From: Hymenolepis diminuta
Taxonomy: Eukaryota; Platyhelminthes; Cestoda; Cyclophyllidea; Hymenolepididae
NCBI GenBank assembly: GCA_900708905.1
Contig: CAADRB010000034.1
Coordinates: 1,519,724-1,583,723 of the forward strand
Direction: 5' to 3'
DNA length: 64,000 nucleotides
The translations under genes and the position numbers were made by a program. Below, piece after piece: positions 53,101-63,463 of the stretch; positions within the stretch are counted from its first letter, which is position 1, and each line of letters opens with the position of its first letter. Below the pieces are notes generated by a model, which worked only from the letters and a program-made list of their open reading frames with translations, had not been told where the DNA came from and made no database searches.

Positions 53101-56100
53101 ACCGTTTATTTACTAGCTAAGTGTGTTTATTATAACCTTGCCGAACCATTAGATGCATAACATTAAAGTCCCCAAGATTTTGTAGAGGAGTTTAGGGTCG
53201 ATGATTATTGTTTAGCCTAGCTTTTATGACATGCATTGGGGTGTTGACTAAGGCTAATTATTTTTTGTTTCTGTAATTTTAGCTGATAAAGGACACTTAT
53301 TGTGCATTGGCTTAATTCGGTATGAGTTGAAGATGGCATTCACTAATGTGGCGTCTTCGTTTTGGCGGTCCAGAAAACAAAAGCGTAGTTGAGTGACTAG
53401 TGATGGAGTTGTCGGACCACTCTTTTATTTACCAAGAATGAAAAAAATAGTTGGAAACGGATTAATCACTACGACGGTGCCTAGAATCCGATTGATGATG
53501 GCTCTCAGCTCTCTGCCTCATTGGTTTTGAGCTCTAGTGATGTGTTTCACATTCTCGTCACTTTAATTGATTCAGCTGCGGATTAAAAGGTCAAAGTGCA
53601 GTCTCGGCTTTGCTTTTCTTAGCACAATGCTTTCTATGGTTCCTAACCTTTTCCTTTCTTGCATGCAATCAGGATTACCAGATTTAACTCTTGTGCCAAT
53701 CAATCTGAGATTAGACTTTATTGCTTGGAAATAATAGTGATAAACTGATTTTATAAGAATTGAAAGGCTCTGTAGAAGGTATTGAGTTAAAGACTAACGT
53801 GTGAGAGCAGAGTATTACAAGGACATGTGAACCAGCATTTTAAGTATTTATAAAGGATAAGAATAAAAAAAGTAGTCGTGTCAGATAGAAAATCGGTACA
53901 AAAATGGGCGCATTTGCATCAAATGTTAACCCTCTTAAGCGTGCGGATGAACGTCGAAAACAGACATATTAGCCAGTCTATTAATAGTTTCCTCTTTACC
54001 TAGATAGATTTAATATCTCATTTGCGTTTCAGCCACCAGGAAGTAATGCGTATAGCAGAAGTTCTCAGTGTCATCTTCGGTGAATCGTCGAGCAAAGTCA
54101 TTACTCCCTTCATGGAAACCCTCCAACTCTTTATCAAAGGCTATAATCAATATCTCCATGAGTGGATCTATATTGCCATGGTGCGTCTCTTTAATCGTCA
54201 GGGCCAGGAAGTCCTTTCCACACATCAAAAATCTATCTCCGATACTCTCGCGGTCATTCGGTAGGTATTTTCGTAAATTTCTCCTCTGTCTTTCTTTTTC
54301 TTTCCTTTGAAATTATGCGCGAAAAAATAGGCATGTGCTGTATGTATAAAGAGGTACGTTCGATTTTACTTAACCAATGGGATTCAAGGTCACTGTGATT
54401 GCATTCATGTTTTGGTTCCAGTTTGGCAAAGTCAGTAAATTTTCCTATGGACCAGGTAATTTCAAAAGCCCACAACAAATATTGATCCATTAGTAGGCGA
54501 TAAATGTAAATATTAAGCCAAATTAAGTGGACGGGAGATTGCCAGTCGTAAGAGGATGAATTTATCAATATTTCTCTTCTAATATTTTGTTTTCTTATCG
54601 ACATTTTTGAGTAACCAAATCGATAATAGTCCTAATTACTCTATTCGTAAATGTCATGCATGTAAAGTATCTAAGTGTTTGAATTTGACGGTCCTGTCTG
54701 AAATGTTTCACCGTTTTCTATTCCGTCCAGAACCCCCTTAAGCCGCCAGCAAGCATTCGCATTCTTTAATTTTTCCATCATAGGAACAAGAAAGATGCGA
54801 ACTTTTAGATGTCCTGTAGTCGTAACATTTTCGATTCTTAATTTGTTTTTGAGGCTGCAGCCGTCATTTATTCATACTTCTTCAACAGATATGCATTAGT
54901 TGGTAACGATTTCATCTTTTATCTGAATTTATTGGTCTTGGAATTGCAGCTAACAAAACTAATAATCGCAAAAATGCAAAAAATACTGACTTGATGGAAA
55001 ATTACTCGCATTCGGGTGGTCCTTGAAATTATGTGGTGTCGGTGTCCATTTTTTAAATCCCTACTGTTAGGGTGTTTTACCAATGTAAACCGAAGTGTAA
55101 GGTTTTAAAGACCTTACATTTGCTTGTTTTAATCGTTCGCCTTTTGATGCTTCTTCCTTAGCATTAATAATTAGTGGCTTCCGATAACTAATATTAATAA
55201 CACATGGGCTGAAAAGTCCCGGGCCTAACAAAGAAAACACAGTTTTTTTGGTCCAAAATTAGCCTTATTCATCAACGTAATCTCCATCAAGAGCAACGCA
55301 ATCATTCCAGCGCCGCTCTAACATTTCAATACCACTTTTGTAGAACGATTTATCTTTTGTCTCAAAGTAGATCTCAGTTTCAGCGATAACCTCTTCATTC
55401 GTGCCAAATTTCTTACCGGCGAGCATTTTTTCAGGTCTGCCAACAGCCAGTAGTCGCTGGGAGCCAAATCTGGCGAATATGGTGAATGTGGGAGCAATTC
55501 GAAGTTTAATTCATGTAGTTTTGCTATTGTTTTGATTGACTTGTGACACGGTGTGTTGTCTTGATGAAACAAAATTTTTTTTCTTTGCCATATGCGGTCG
55601 TTTTTTGCAATTTCGACCTTCAAACGCTCCAATAACGCTATACAATATTCACTGNNNNNNNNNNNNNNNNNNNNNNNNNNNNNNNNNNNNNNNNNNNNNN
55701 NNNNNNNNNNNNNNNNNNNNNNNNNNNNNNNNNNNNNNNNNNNNNNNNNNNNNNNNNNNNNNNNNNNNNNNNNNNNNNNNNNNNNNNNNNNNNNNNNNNN
55801 NNNNNNNNNNNNNNNNNNNNNNNNNNNNNNNNNNNNNNNNNNNNNNNNNNNNNNNNNNNNNNNNNNNNNNNNNNNNNNNNNNNNNNNNNNNNNNNNNNNN
55901 NNNNNNNNNNNNNNNNNNNNNNNNNNNNNNNNNNNNNNNNNNNNNNNNNNNNNNNNNNNNNNNNNNNNNNNNNNNNNNNNNNNNNNNNNNNNNNNNNNNN
56001 NNNNNNNNNNNNNNNNNNNNNNNNNNNNNNNNNNNNNNNNNNNNNNNNNNNNNNNNNNNNNNNNNNNNNNNNNNNNNNNNNNACTTTTCCATCATTCAAA

Positions 56101-59100
56101 ACGATTTTGTGGATTTTGTTATGTTTTCTGGTGTTACCGCCTCATTTGGACGTCCACTGTGTTCTGCATCATCAATGTCTCTACGACCACGTTTGAAGTC
56201 AGCAAACCAACGTTTTATTGTTGTTTCTAATGGAGCGGAGTCCCCATAACACTTTTCAAGCCATTGCTTCGCTTGAACGCTATTTTTTCCCATCAAGAAG
56301 CAGTGTAAAATTAAAACACGAAATTGTTTTTGATCCATTGTTTTGAAAATAACAAAAGTAGCATCACTCTTAGCACAATAACTCACAAACTAATGAATAG
56401 AATATCATGAAATTTTAACAGCTGTCTTTTGAAGGTTAGTATTAACTGAAAAAAAGGTGACTGTAATAAAACTAGCGCCGTCTATGTGTTAAGCCCGGGA
56501 CTTTTCAGCCCATGTGTTAGTCTTTTCTTATAATTTAGCTGAAAGCTGCTCTTACGATTTGCATTAGAGTAAGACTCTCAAAATAGGCGCTTCTCGACGT
56601 ATACACAGAATCATATTGGAAAGCTTGTAGTATAATGGAGTACAGTTAATGCAAGGTTAGGAATCAATCCAATTAAAAAATTGTTTAGGAATAAAGTGAT
56701 TAAGAGTGTGGATAATTAGCTAAACGCAAATTAAATAAGCCTATTCATAGCATATTTACGATACTACGATCGTATTGTATTAATAATTCCCGGGTAGATT
56801 GTAGTTCATAATTATTGCTTTCCAGTTTGTTTATTCAAGTATTGTTATTTTTATCCGTATAGCTGCACTTTTTGTCTGGGAAATCTTGCACTAAGATTCA
56901 GCCTCGTGTCAGGAGGTGATTTAGGCATATATTTCCCCTACTTTCGTTAATAAAGTATACGGAAATTACACGTACTTCAATCATACGATTCTTTCCTCTC
57001 AATAATTAAACGTCTCTTTAATTGTTGAGTCCTTGGTCCAGCACATAACCATCGTTGCCTCACTTGCGGGTAAATACTTTTAATTAAGTCTTCTTAAGTT
57101 GATTCGATTAAATAATAGTTCTCATTCTGGTTAATACTGGTCAAAAGAGGAATAATAGAACATTTTCTCGATGAAAAATGCTACTTCTCTGCTCTCTATC
57201 AAAATCATTTCCTTTTAAATGCCTTGAGATTTGTACCACCTTTTTTCTCTAACTCAGAAGAATTTCCTATCCCCACCGTGTCACTAATATGCTTTATTTC
57301 CTTTCTTGGAGGTCTCACTTCCCACTCAATCTCCTCTTTGCCTGTTGTTGCCGTTTTATAATTGACGATGCAATGTCTCCGACACTCAAGGTCAAAGGCC
57401 GAGTTCTAGATTACCTGAAAGATCTTCTGGTTATGATGCCTGCTGATGCAATCAGTAATCCTACCCCAGAGATGGTCAAGAGTGTCACTCGCATCATTGC
57501 CTGGTCCACAGAACCCAAATCAGCTGATGTTCGACGGGTGAGTTAAAGAATTTATAGTCACCGCATTGGGTCTCAATTTATGAGTGGTACCTCTATAGAT
57601 TTGTTTAATCTCTTATTACTATTTATGTATTATCCGGTTAGACGACACCAACTTGCCACATGACTGAGGAACCAACACTGGTGGGTTAAGAAGCATTTAG
57701 GTTCCTGTCTGTTAGAAATTCGTATTATTTAATTTTCGTTTTAACGCCCATCTTTGATTTACTTCCAGGCTGAGGTAAATTTATGTTTAGTTTTCGTGCC
57801 GATAGTTTGTCCTTTAGACTTTTTGATTCAATGTAGATTTTTATAATGAGATTTCTTGGCATCGTTTTTATATTTGTCTTTGTTTTTTATGCCAAAAAAT
57901 ACGGTATAATGTTAAATCCCCTTTCTTATGGTTTGACTTTTCGAATTTTGGACGTATATTTGTCATAGATCTGACTATTATCTAAAATTGCTCTCCCTGA
58001 CAATACATTTAGTAGCTCAATTGAGTTTTAAGTCTAAAATTGGCAGAGAACAATCACTTATTCCTCTCTTTGTTATAATCACTTAATTAGTTCTTTTGTC
58101 TTCAATTGTATATCCACTTCGTTGAATGCCCCTCCTCTATTTCTTTCTCAAAGACAGACATCTATTGAACTTTCCTTTACTCTTTCCGCCCAGTCATCAT
58201 TTGTCATCGTTAAGACTAATGTTTTTACTTAAAGACTGCAAGATGATTTGTATCAATTCATATTTAAACTATGAAGATTATAATGAGTTAATATCAAACA
58301 AACCTCGGTCCCTCTTTTAGTCCTTCCATTTATTACACAACTGTATGTGTACTTAGGGATTAATGTTCCTTTTTCAAAGTATATTTATTTTTGGCCTACC
58401 AGAAGTTGATTTAAGAGATTGGCCGTTTTCTCCCCAATATTACTCCAATTAAAATCTTCTAACACTCATCAAAATAGTTTGACTTTAACTACACACACTT
58501 ACCCTGGTTACTGCGTCTAACATATCTGTTTTTAAATAGACTGAAGTTTGATAGTTGTCTTTCTGTTATCATTGCAATAACTTTCCTAAATTGTTTTCAT
58601 TTAAATAGGTTATGTAGAGATTGTCTAAATATATGTCCATTCAAACACAAAAAGGGAAACAGTTATGTTGAGATCTAGAGATATTTCTTTAAATGTTTAT
58701 GAAAGCTATACCCATGATATGAATTTGCTGTTCATTCGAAATGTTGCCTTTCACTCGTTCCTTTAGATGTTAATCGTTGCAACTTTAATTTGATCCCAAA
58801 ATTTACTTTATCATGCTCTCTTTTTAGCTGGCAAGTCGCGTTGTAATAAAATTATCCCACCTGAATCCAGTTGCTTTCAATAGTATGGTGCAGATGATGC
58901 CCAAAGCCTCTCAAGATCAAGCGGCCAAATTGTTAAAGACTTACGCAAAAACCTCAACAGTTGGCAACTCCGGTGTCTCTTATGTTGCAACTTCTCCGGA
59001 CGGTACACGCACTGCATCCCGTTCGCCCAAGTGAGTCTTATTTTGTAAAATAATGACTAAGTCCTCTCTTTTTGAAATCTCTAATGCACCACCAGTAAAG

Positions 59101-62100
59101 ATTGAGCACATTTAATCACATGTCCGTTGATTTATAAAGATAGTATACGTCATGTTATTCGGACAAGCGAAATAGTTTGATAAAAGGCTAGAGAGATTCC
59201 CTCCATTAGAGTTGAGAGTTTGCTTATTTACTGCCCAGCTCAAAAATATATGTTGTTACTTTTTCAAAAGATACTTTGAAGAGACTCAAGTAGAAGCTAA
59301 TGTCAATGCTATAGGTAACTTTATAATATATGACGTTGCAATCACCCTTGTCATTTTTAAGACTTAAAGAAACCGAAAATTGGAAGTCATAAACCAGAGG
59401 AGAACCAACATGATGATGCTTATTCCCGTGAAGGGTTCGGAGCTGTAGTGGAAAGGAGTTAGTGGTGGTGTAGCCTAATCAGCGAATAGTTCGATAGACT
59501 GAGCTGATAAGCAAGAAGGGGATATATATCCCGGCAGTTAATAGACGTGTCCAGACGACGAGTGGATTAATAGGTGGTCAAACAAAATAGAGAACCGAGT
59601 AGAGCTGGGCTGCTTTACGGCAAGTGATTGAACTTAAGTACAGTCAAAAACCAGGCACGACAAAGAATATTGTCCACAAAAGGCCTCAAAATTCATTGAT
59701 TTGAATGGAAGGAGTAAAGATCAAAATTTACTAAATTGGCTAAGCCAATAAGCGAAAGGGAATTGTGCCCATCATTGCCGTGGGCAAATTGACAGTTTGC
59801 CAAACAAAGTTATGAAATGGGTCAGTTGTGGTTAGAATGATGTGGGTATTCGAAGATTGCCATAGTGATCAGTTACGTGTTCTGACGATAGAGGGACTCG
59901 ACTGCGTCTTCTCGCTTTTAAATATAAAATTTAGACTTTACTCTTTACCTTTTACTTCCATTTGCATATGCATATACTAACGATATTCTTCTCTCCCGCT
60001 TTTCATTCTGCTTCCTATTTAACTGTGTTATTAATCACCAATTTACTTTGTGTTTAACTAATCTACACTCAAACCTTGTTTGCATCTTGTTGTTGTCCTT
60101 TTTCTTAAAATTCAAATCCATATGAAAATGATGTGTGATTTTATTAACTTTGTGTGTAATCAATAGATTTCAGCGCTTTTATTCTATGCGACAACCTGCT
60201 TCTCCAAAGTGGACTCTAACAAAGTAAATAGTTTTTTATGATCATTTTCTTAGTTTTGTGTAATAAAAGTATTAGTGATGGTAATATTGTAGTTCTATTT
60301 ACATCATAGAAAGTATATTTGGTAAGATAGAAGTACTAATCTAGTCTCATCGAGTATCCATAGGAAATATTTGATTCTGCTTCGGTTTAGCTGTATCACT
60401 TTTTTGATGTCCGTTGATAATCGCCTGCTATAAAATTACGGCATACTGAGGGTTATCTTGCGATATCAGATCTGTAAATGAATGCTCACTATTCGTTTCG
60501 TTGATTTTGATGATCTCAGTTGCTCAATGTCAATGATATGTTACGAGAGGGGAAACCATCTCGAAAGGGTTGTCTCTGCTCTTATTAAACCACATTAGTT
60601 TCCTAGTAATTGATTAGATTTTGATGAAATTCTTGAAATCGGTTCTAATATGTAAAAATAGGCAATTCGGACATTAGTCAGAACTGTTTCATTGTCTGTG
60701 CAATATATGCTATTGACATATCAGCAACTCTAATCACGTTTCAAGCGTCTGAATGACTAATATTCGTTGGACATGAATGTATTTCCAATTATAATTGTCT
60801 TCTTTTATGTCAATCATTAATAACAAAAATATCAGATTTTCAAGTAGATGGTTACCACAACCTATAGTTAGTGCTTTTTAATTTTCCCTCGGCCTTTTAT
60901 TTCTGCACTAATGACACCACTGTTTACTGTTTTCATTTAGCATACCCCATATTTCTATGCGTTATAATTCGTACGTAGCCATAGCGCATAACACCATAAG
61001 AGATAATAGTACAAATAAGCGTTCATAACTTACTGTAGTTTGTAATTTTTTCAGTGCATTTGATCGTGCTCTATCTGTTTACTTTCATAATCATTTCACT
61101 TAGTATTCGTATTTCTCCGTCACTTCTTTACAATCAACAACAAGGGTTCGTGGCTTTTTCATAGTCTCTTTTTGTGCTCGCTGTGATGTGATGCTGAATT
61201 TATCCTAACCTATCGCTACTGACCGATGAGACAGTTTCCCTGCAGTCTAACCACTTTACTATCATACTGATTATGTGCTCCTCACTAATGTATTCTCTCT
61301 GTTTATCAGACCAACAACAGGCAATGGTACAAAGTGCTTCAGTCCCATCACAGCGACCTACGTGCCTAGTGTGGCTCAAGAGACTCCCGTGAATCAATTC
61401 TCACCTCCAGGCGAACTCAAGAATCCCTTAGTTAGTATTCCCGATGGTCGAGTGGATGGACTTCCCGCTGAATACGGAGGTCAAATGCAAGCACCACCAC
61501 CTCCACCCTATTCAGCCAATTTACCAATGGGAGGACAGAACGGAGATAACAGTCATCACTACTTCCCTATGGCGGCTGGTGCCGGAAATTTGAACAGTGT
61601 GCCTCAGTATGGCCAACAATATTCGTATCCTCCTGGCAGGAGTGTAAGTTATATTAATCACAAATTAATACTTGATCTGTATATGATAGATTAAATAGGT
61701 TTTACGCACATTATTTCTAGTCATCAATGTTAGTTTTTTATTTAACATTAGACAACCTAAGTTCCCTTAGATATGAGTCCTTGATGTAAAGTCACCAATT
61801 TTAAGTTCTAGAGAGGAAAATGGTTTAGAAATCTGACGATTTCGAATCTTAAATATAAGTATTTCTTTTAATATCGGGTGCTGAGTGGTCTCACTACATT
61901 GAAATAGTTTGATCCATTGAGGTTTGATTTGAGCATATAGTTTGGAGATTGTTAAATGAAAAAGTACAAGGCCACGGGATAGTTCAACTAATGTAGAATT
62001 TACTTATTATTCTTAACAAAACAATTAAATGTTCGACATTTTATGATCAAGAACAAAGCATTCAAAGAAGGTACCTTGAATTAAGTTTGTGTTTTCAACT

Positions 62101-63463
62101 GTATTCAATAATTAAATTGAGAGAAGTTAGTATTTTCTCATTTTTTATCTAGTTATCTCACTGCTGTAGGGCAAGATTGTTTAAGATCACTTAACCAAAG
62201 GGTGCATTGTTGTTGTGCATTTCACTATTCTTTGAATTTGAAGACGCAATTTTATAATGTCTATTAATTCTTCATCCGATCACTCAAGTCAGGAGATCTG
62301 CCGGCACTTAGGGCAGATGTTTTGGGCAGAAACCACTTCTAATAAAATGAGAATTTATTAGAATAAATTAACCATATTATTCCTTTAGCAATTTGGAGTT
62401 CGCCTTTTCGTGATGCTACTTAGATCTTGAGTTATGCTGTTCCGTTTGTAATATTTGCAAAGCTCTAATTTCTGATTTAATTTTCTTTCATTTCTTTTCT
62501 ACAGCCTGAGCAACAGCAACCACCATCTCTACTCAGTGGAATAACCCATGATCGTAAGTTTTGAAGCATATTTCTTTTGAGTTTTATCTTGCTCTCGTTG
62601 TGGTTATTAAACGGCCAAATGGCCCACTACCTTCTCTCTCTTTTACCTCCTTCCTCGTTTCACACCCATGTACAGTGCTCTATCCCAGGTTCAAAAAGCC
62701 TGTGATTGGCTACCAGACCTTGAAAAAGATTCGCGGTAAGCCTGCTGCTGTTTCCCTTACTGTCAACTCTTCTCGCCCTTTGTTATGTTTCCTTTCGCTT
62801 CCTATACAAACACCTGCACGGAAATCGTTGTGTGTGCTGCTTTATTATAGTCCTTTTGCATGTCCTAGCTTTGAAAGTGATTTTGGACTGTTCGAAATTA
62901 TTAGAAGCAGCAGCAGTGTGTCCCTAAATCTCCACAAATCTCCCCCTTCTAGATCCCAATTAGTTCTAAACTGATCCGTTCGTTCAAAATAATACTATTT
63001 CTAAGTGATTACCTATACTATCACTTTGATTTGTCTCCTCCCCTCTCTCCCTCGCTTAAATTTATTTTAATATGAATCGGACATGCACAGTGCTCGTTTA
63101 TGTAATATTTGTTTCTGAGTTCTAGAGTTTTGCATGATTTAATTGGCTTTTTTCAGTAATCAAAGCGTATTTATCTCCAATTATTCCTTTCAGAAATGCC
63201 ACCTGAAGATGCTATCACAGAAATTTTGCAGGAACTTTCAAACTACAACGGCAGGTAGTTTTTTATATTCTGTTGTTTTATTGGCTCTGTTTTGTTTCAT
63301 TTGTTGAGTCCGAGTTTTTCGTTTGTTTTTTCACAGATATGAGCAACGCAAAGCATGCATGTTGAAGCTGATTAAATTACTTAGAGATGGAACTATTCTA
63401 ACCTGGGAGGAGCATTCGAAACCTACTTTGTTGACTCTACTGGAGTCTCTTTCGGATATATCA
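39942..63463 (+). CDS. CLASP: CLASP, CLIP-associating microtubule plus-end protein (3' partial)
   Basis: TOG-domain protein that binds tubulin and rescues and stabilises microtubules at plus ends, cortex and kinetochores. Exons read: 39942-40003, 40048-40140, 40211-40356, 40435-40570, 40644-40714, 44133-44270, 46828-47111, 48943-49020, 49754-49813, seven possible 12-nt microexons (50000-51033), 51192-51470, 51587-51624, 52484-52612, 52940-53043, 54033-54260, about 57258-57537, 58828-59030, 60167-60223, 61310-61643, 62505-62553, 62676-62735, 63194-63254, 63337-63463. All phases agree. Diagnostic segments: GAIDEEGFRHAF, IYASRDLSEYM, DLRSQVVREACITVAYLS, FQYWPVHVIERH, ASETSSMCSERS and AWSTEPKSADVRR. 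The gene continues to the right. A possible further acceptor ends at 63990. No TOG1 is encoded upstream, so it resembles the short vertebrate CLASP forms. Confidence 0.92.
40715..44132. other. 3.4-kb CLASP intron
   Basis: AT- and T-rich on the plus strand. Several short hydrophobic frames occur but none has family resemblance. No mobile element was recognised. Confidence 0.55.
44357..44787. repeat. Long inverted repeat (palindromic, MITE-like)
   Basis: Positions 44409-44460 and 44671-44722 are reverse complements over 52 nt with one mismatch. The pairing extends outward imperfectly to 44357 and 44787 (CAGCAGTGG...CATACTCAGTAATGA) and inward over AAGTTTGA near 44480 and 44645. Arms are therefore about 110-140 nt around a spacer of about 145 nt. 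No open frame spans it. It could be a non-autonomous DNA element or an inverted tandem duplication. No clear target duplication was seen. Confidence 0.75.
45142..46170 (+). repeat. Degenerate direct duplication, about 785-bp offset
   Basis: AGTATTATTAGCGTG occurs at 45142 and 45924, each followed by related sequence (CTCATGTTACTGTGGAATC / CTCATATTACTATGAAATC). ATATGAACTA with nearby TACAAATGC occurs at 45357 and 46148. The order and offset (782 and 791) agree, so this is an old tandem duplication inside a CLASP intron. A further TATTAGCGTGTGA is at about 45511. No coding potential was seen. Confidence 0.55.
47112..49753. other. CLASP introns flanking the 78-nt exon
   Basis: Introns of 1.8 kb and 0.73 kb, T-rich. 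No gene or element was recognised. Confidence 0.5.
48943..49020 (+). CDS. CLASP linker exon, 78 nt
   Basis: Phase 1 in and out, with acceptor AG at 48941-48942 and donor GTAAGC at 49021. It encodes about 26 residues including RKNLSTYGEARSRMGAGKVS, a basic Ser-rich linker like that between the CLASP TOG domains. Being phase-symmetric, it could be skipped without frame loss. Confidence 0.8.
49754..49813 (+). CDS. CLASP linker exon, 60 nt, acidic
   Basis: Acceptor AG at 49752-49753 and donor GTAGGT at 49814, phase 1 on both sides. It encodes TDEANEESEIHTEEGGDT, strongly acidic. It lies just upstream of the 12-nt repeat array, which has the same phase, so splicing this exon to any array unit keeps the frame. 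Confidence 0.7.
50000..50011 (+). CDS. Putative CLASP microexon U1 (12 nt)
   Basis: AG 49998-49999 before, GTTTGT after. Spliced after the 49813 donor it would add K-A-V-K and return to phase 1. The GTT-type donor is suboptimal, although GTT donors are used elsewhere in this window (for example at 47112 and 24581). Confidence 0.45.
50167..50178 (+). CDS. Putative CLASP microexon U2 (12 nt)
   Basis: TTTTAG before, GTTGGT after. It would add K-D-G-E in phase 1. Same architecture as U1. Confidence 0.45.
50332..50343 (+). CDS. Putative CLASP microexon U3 (12 nt)
   Basis: TTTTAG before and GTATGT after, the best donor of the seven. It would add K-N-I-K in phase 1. Confidence 0.5.
50598..50609 (+). 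CDS. Putative CLASP microexon U4 (12 nt)
   Basis: CTTTAG before, GTTTAT after. It would add K-D-T-E in phase 1. The 266-nt distance from U3 is explained by the decayed unit between them. Confidence 0.45.
50741..50752 (+). CDS. Putative CLASP microexon U5 (12 nt)
   Basis: TTTTAG before, GTTTGT after. It would add K-E-I-E in phase 1. Its downstream sequence is close to that of U4. Confidence 0.45.
50912..50923 (+). CDS. Putative CLASP microexon U6 (12 nt)
   Basis: TTTTAG before, GTTTTT after, the weakest donor of the set. It would add K-D-A-K in phase 1. Confidence 0.4.
51022..51033 (+). CDS. Putative CLASP microexon U7 (12 nt)
   Basis: TTTTTAG before, GTTAGT after. It would add I-D-I-E in phase 1. 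It is the only unit not starting with AG or AA, so its first residue differs. It is the last unit before the 51192 exon. Confidence 0.45.
51192..53043 (+). CDS. CLASP Ser/Arg-rich linker and start of next TOG domain
   Basis: Exons 51192-51470, 51587-51624, 52484-52612 and 52940-53043. The first encodes a long Ser/Arg/Pro-rich stretch (ASRETSPLRTPSE, ARAPRKTSRSGRNSQGTSRE), typical of the microtubule- and EB-binding linker. The 52484 exon has YSRRQYESDDNASETSSMC, matching the conserved segment just before vertebrate TOG3. The 52940 exon opens the TOG domain (GIGDIIKLLTSSQWSEKKDG). I found no exact S-x-I-P EB-binding motif in the exons I could read. Confidence 0.85.
51625..52483. other. CLASP intron
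   Basis: 859 nt, no recognised content. The later introns 52613-52939 and 53044-54032 are likewise plain AT-rich sequence. Confidence 0.5.
54033..59030 (+). CDS. CLASP second visible TOG domain (TOG3-like) exons
   Basis: Exons 54033-54260, about 57258-57537 and 58828-59030. They encode EVMRIAEVLSVIFGESSSKV, EWIYIAMVRLFNRQGQEVLS, SPTLKVKGRVLDYLKDLLVM, IIAWSTEPKSADVRR and LASRVVIKLSHLNPVAFNSM, the HEAT-repeat order of CLASP TOG3. The start of the middle exon is uncertain. Homology resumes near 57355, but no AG lies there. The phase-compatible AGs at 57256-57257 and 57310-57311 would insert extra residues. The intron before it carries a mariner element. Confidence 0.82.
55200..55230 (+). repeat. 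Mariner terminal inverted repeat, left
   Basis: Pairs with 56487-56517 in inverse orientation with one mismatch (GGGCC versus GGGCT). Confidence 0.9.
55265..56338 (-). pseudogene. Mariner transposase, frameshifted, with assembly gap
   Basis: The start ATG at 56338 gives MDQKQFRVLILHCFLMGKN, followed by a helix-turn-helix half with WFADFKRGRRDIDD and GRP. The catalytic half shows HQDNTPCH and SPDLAPSDYW, with 34 residues between the two Asp, so it is a DD34D mariner. The first catalytic Asp falls in the gap. Two single-base deletions in A runs break the frame, one near 56105-56115 and one near 55424-55430. They could be real inactivating changes or homopolymer errors. The stop is at 55265-55267. 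Confidence 0.88.
55655..56082. other. Assembly gap (428 N)
   Basis: Run of N lying wholly inside the mariner element. This suggests that the element is multicopy and its middle was not resolved. Confidence 0.98.
56487..56517 (-). repeat. Mariner terminal inverted repeat, right
   Basis: Inverse copy of 55200-55230, next to TA at 56518-56519. Confidence 0.9.
57538..58827. other. CLASP intron
   Basis: 1.3 kb, T-rich, nothing recognised. Confidence 0.5.
59031..61309. other. CLASP introns around the 57-nt exon
   Basis: The stretch at about 59380-59900 is noticeably richer in G and A than the flanking DNA and may be an inserted repeat, but no terminal structure or frame was recognised. The rest is AT-rich. 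Confidence 0.4.
60167..60223 (+). CDS. CLASP cassette-type exon, 57 nt
   Basis: Acceptor AG at 60165-60166, donor GTAAAT at 60224, phase 2 on both sides. It encodes about 19 residues including RQPASPKWTLT. The next exon (61310) also enters in phase 2, so this exon can be included or skipped without frame change. Confidence 0.6.
61310..61643 (+). CDS. CLASP linker exon, Pro/Gly-rich
   Basis: Acceptor AG at 61308-61309, donor GTAAGT at 61644. It encodes about 111 low-complexity residues rich in Pro, Gly, Asn and Gln, with PPPPPYSANLP (a PPxY-type WW-domain ligand) and YGQQYSYPPGRS. It occupies the place of the disordered linker between TOG3 and the C-terminal domain in other CLASPs, but the sequence itself is not one I recognise. 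Confidence 0.7.
61644..62504. other. CLASP intron
   Basis: 861 nt, AT-rich, nothing recognised. The smaller introns at 62736-63193 and 63255-63336 are also plain, as is the sequence from 63464 to the window end apart from the possible acceptor at 63990. Confidence 0.5.
62505..62735 (+). CDS. Two small CLASP linker exons
   Basis: Exon 62505-62553 (phase 0 in, 1 out) encodes EQQQPPSLLSGITHD. Exon 62676-62735 (60 nt, phase 1 both sides) encodes YPRFKKPVIGYQTLKKIR, basic. The second can be skipped without frame change, because 63194 also accepts phase 1. Confidence 0.55.
63194..63463 (+). CDS. CLASP start of C-terminal TOG-like domain
   Basis: Exons 63194-63254 and 63337-63463 encode MPPEDAITEILQELSNYNG and YEQRKACMLKLIKLLRDGTI, then WEEHSKPTLLTLLESLSD. 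This matches the start of the CLASP C-terminal domain, which in vertebrates binds CLIP-170 and kinetochore partners. The domain continues beyond the window. A possible next acceptor is AG at 63989-63990, with A-L-A following. Confidence 0.85.

Larger units (their letters stand above)
55200..56517 (-). mobile_element. Mariner transposon with near-perfect inverted repeats, in a CLASP intron
   Basis: Both ends read ACACATGGGCTGAAAAGTCC inward (left from 55200, right from 56517 on the other strand). They match over about 31 nt with one mismatch. TA dinucleotides at 55198-55199 and 56518-56519 fit the mariner target duplication. Total length is about 1.32 kb, the normal mariner size, although the internal 428 Ns are an estimate. 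The transposase runs on the minus strand, opposite to CLASP. Confidence 0.93.
54261..57257. other. CLASP intron hosting the mariner
   Basis: 3.0 kb including the 1.3-kb mariner. The flanks (54261-55199 and 56518-57257) are AT-rich with no other recognised content. Confidence 0.6.
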
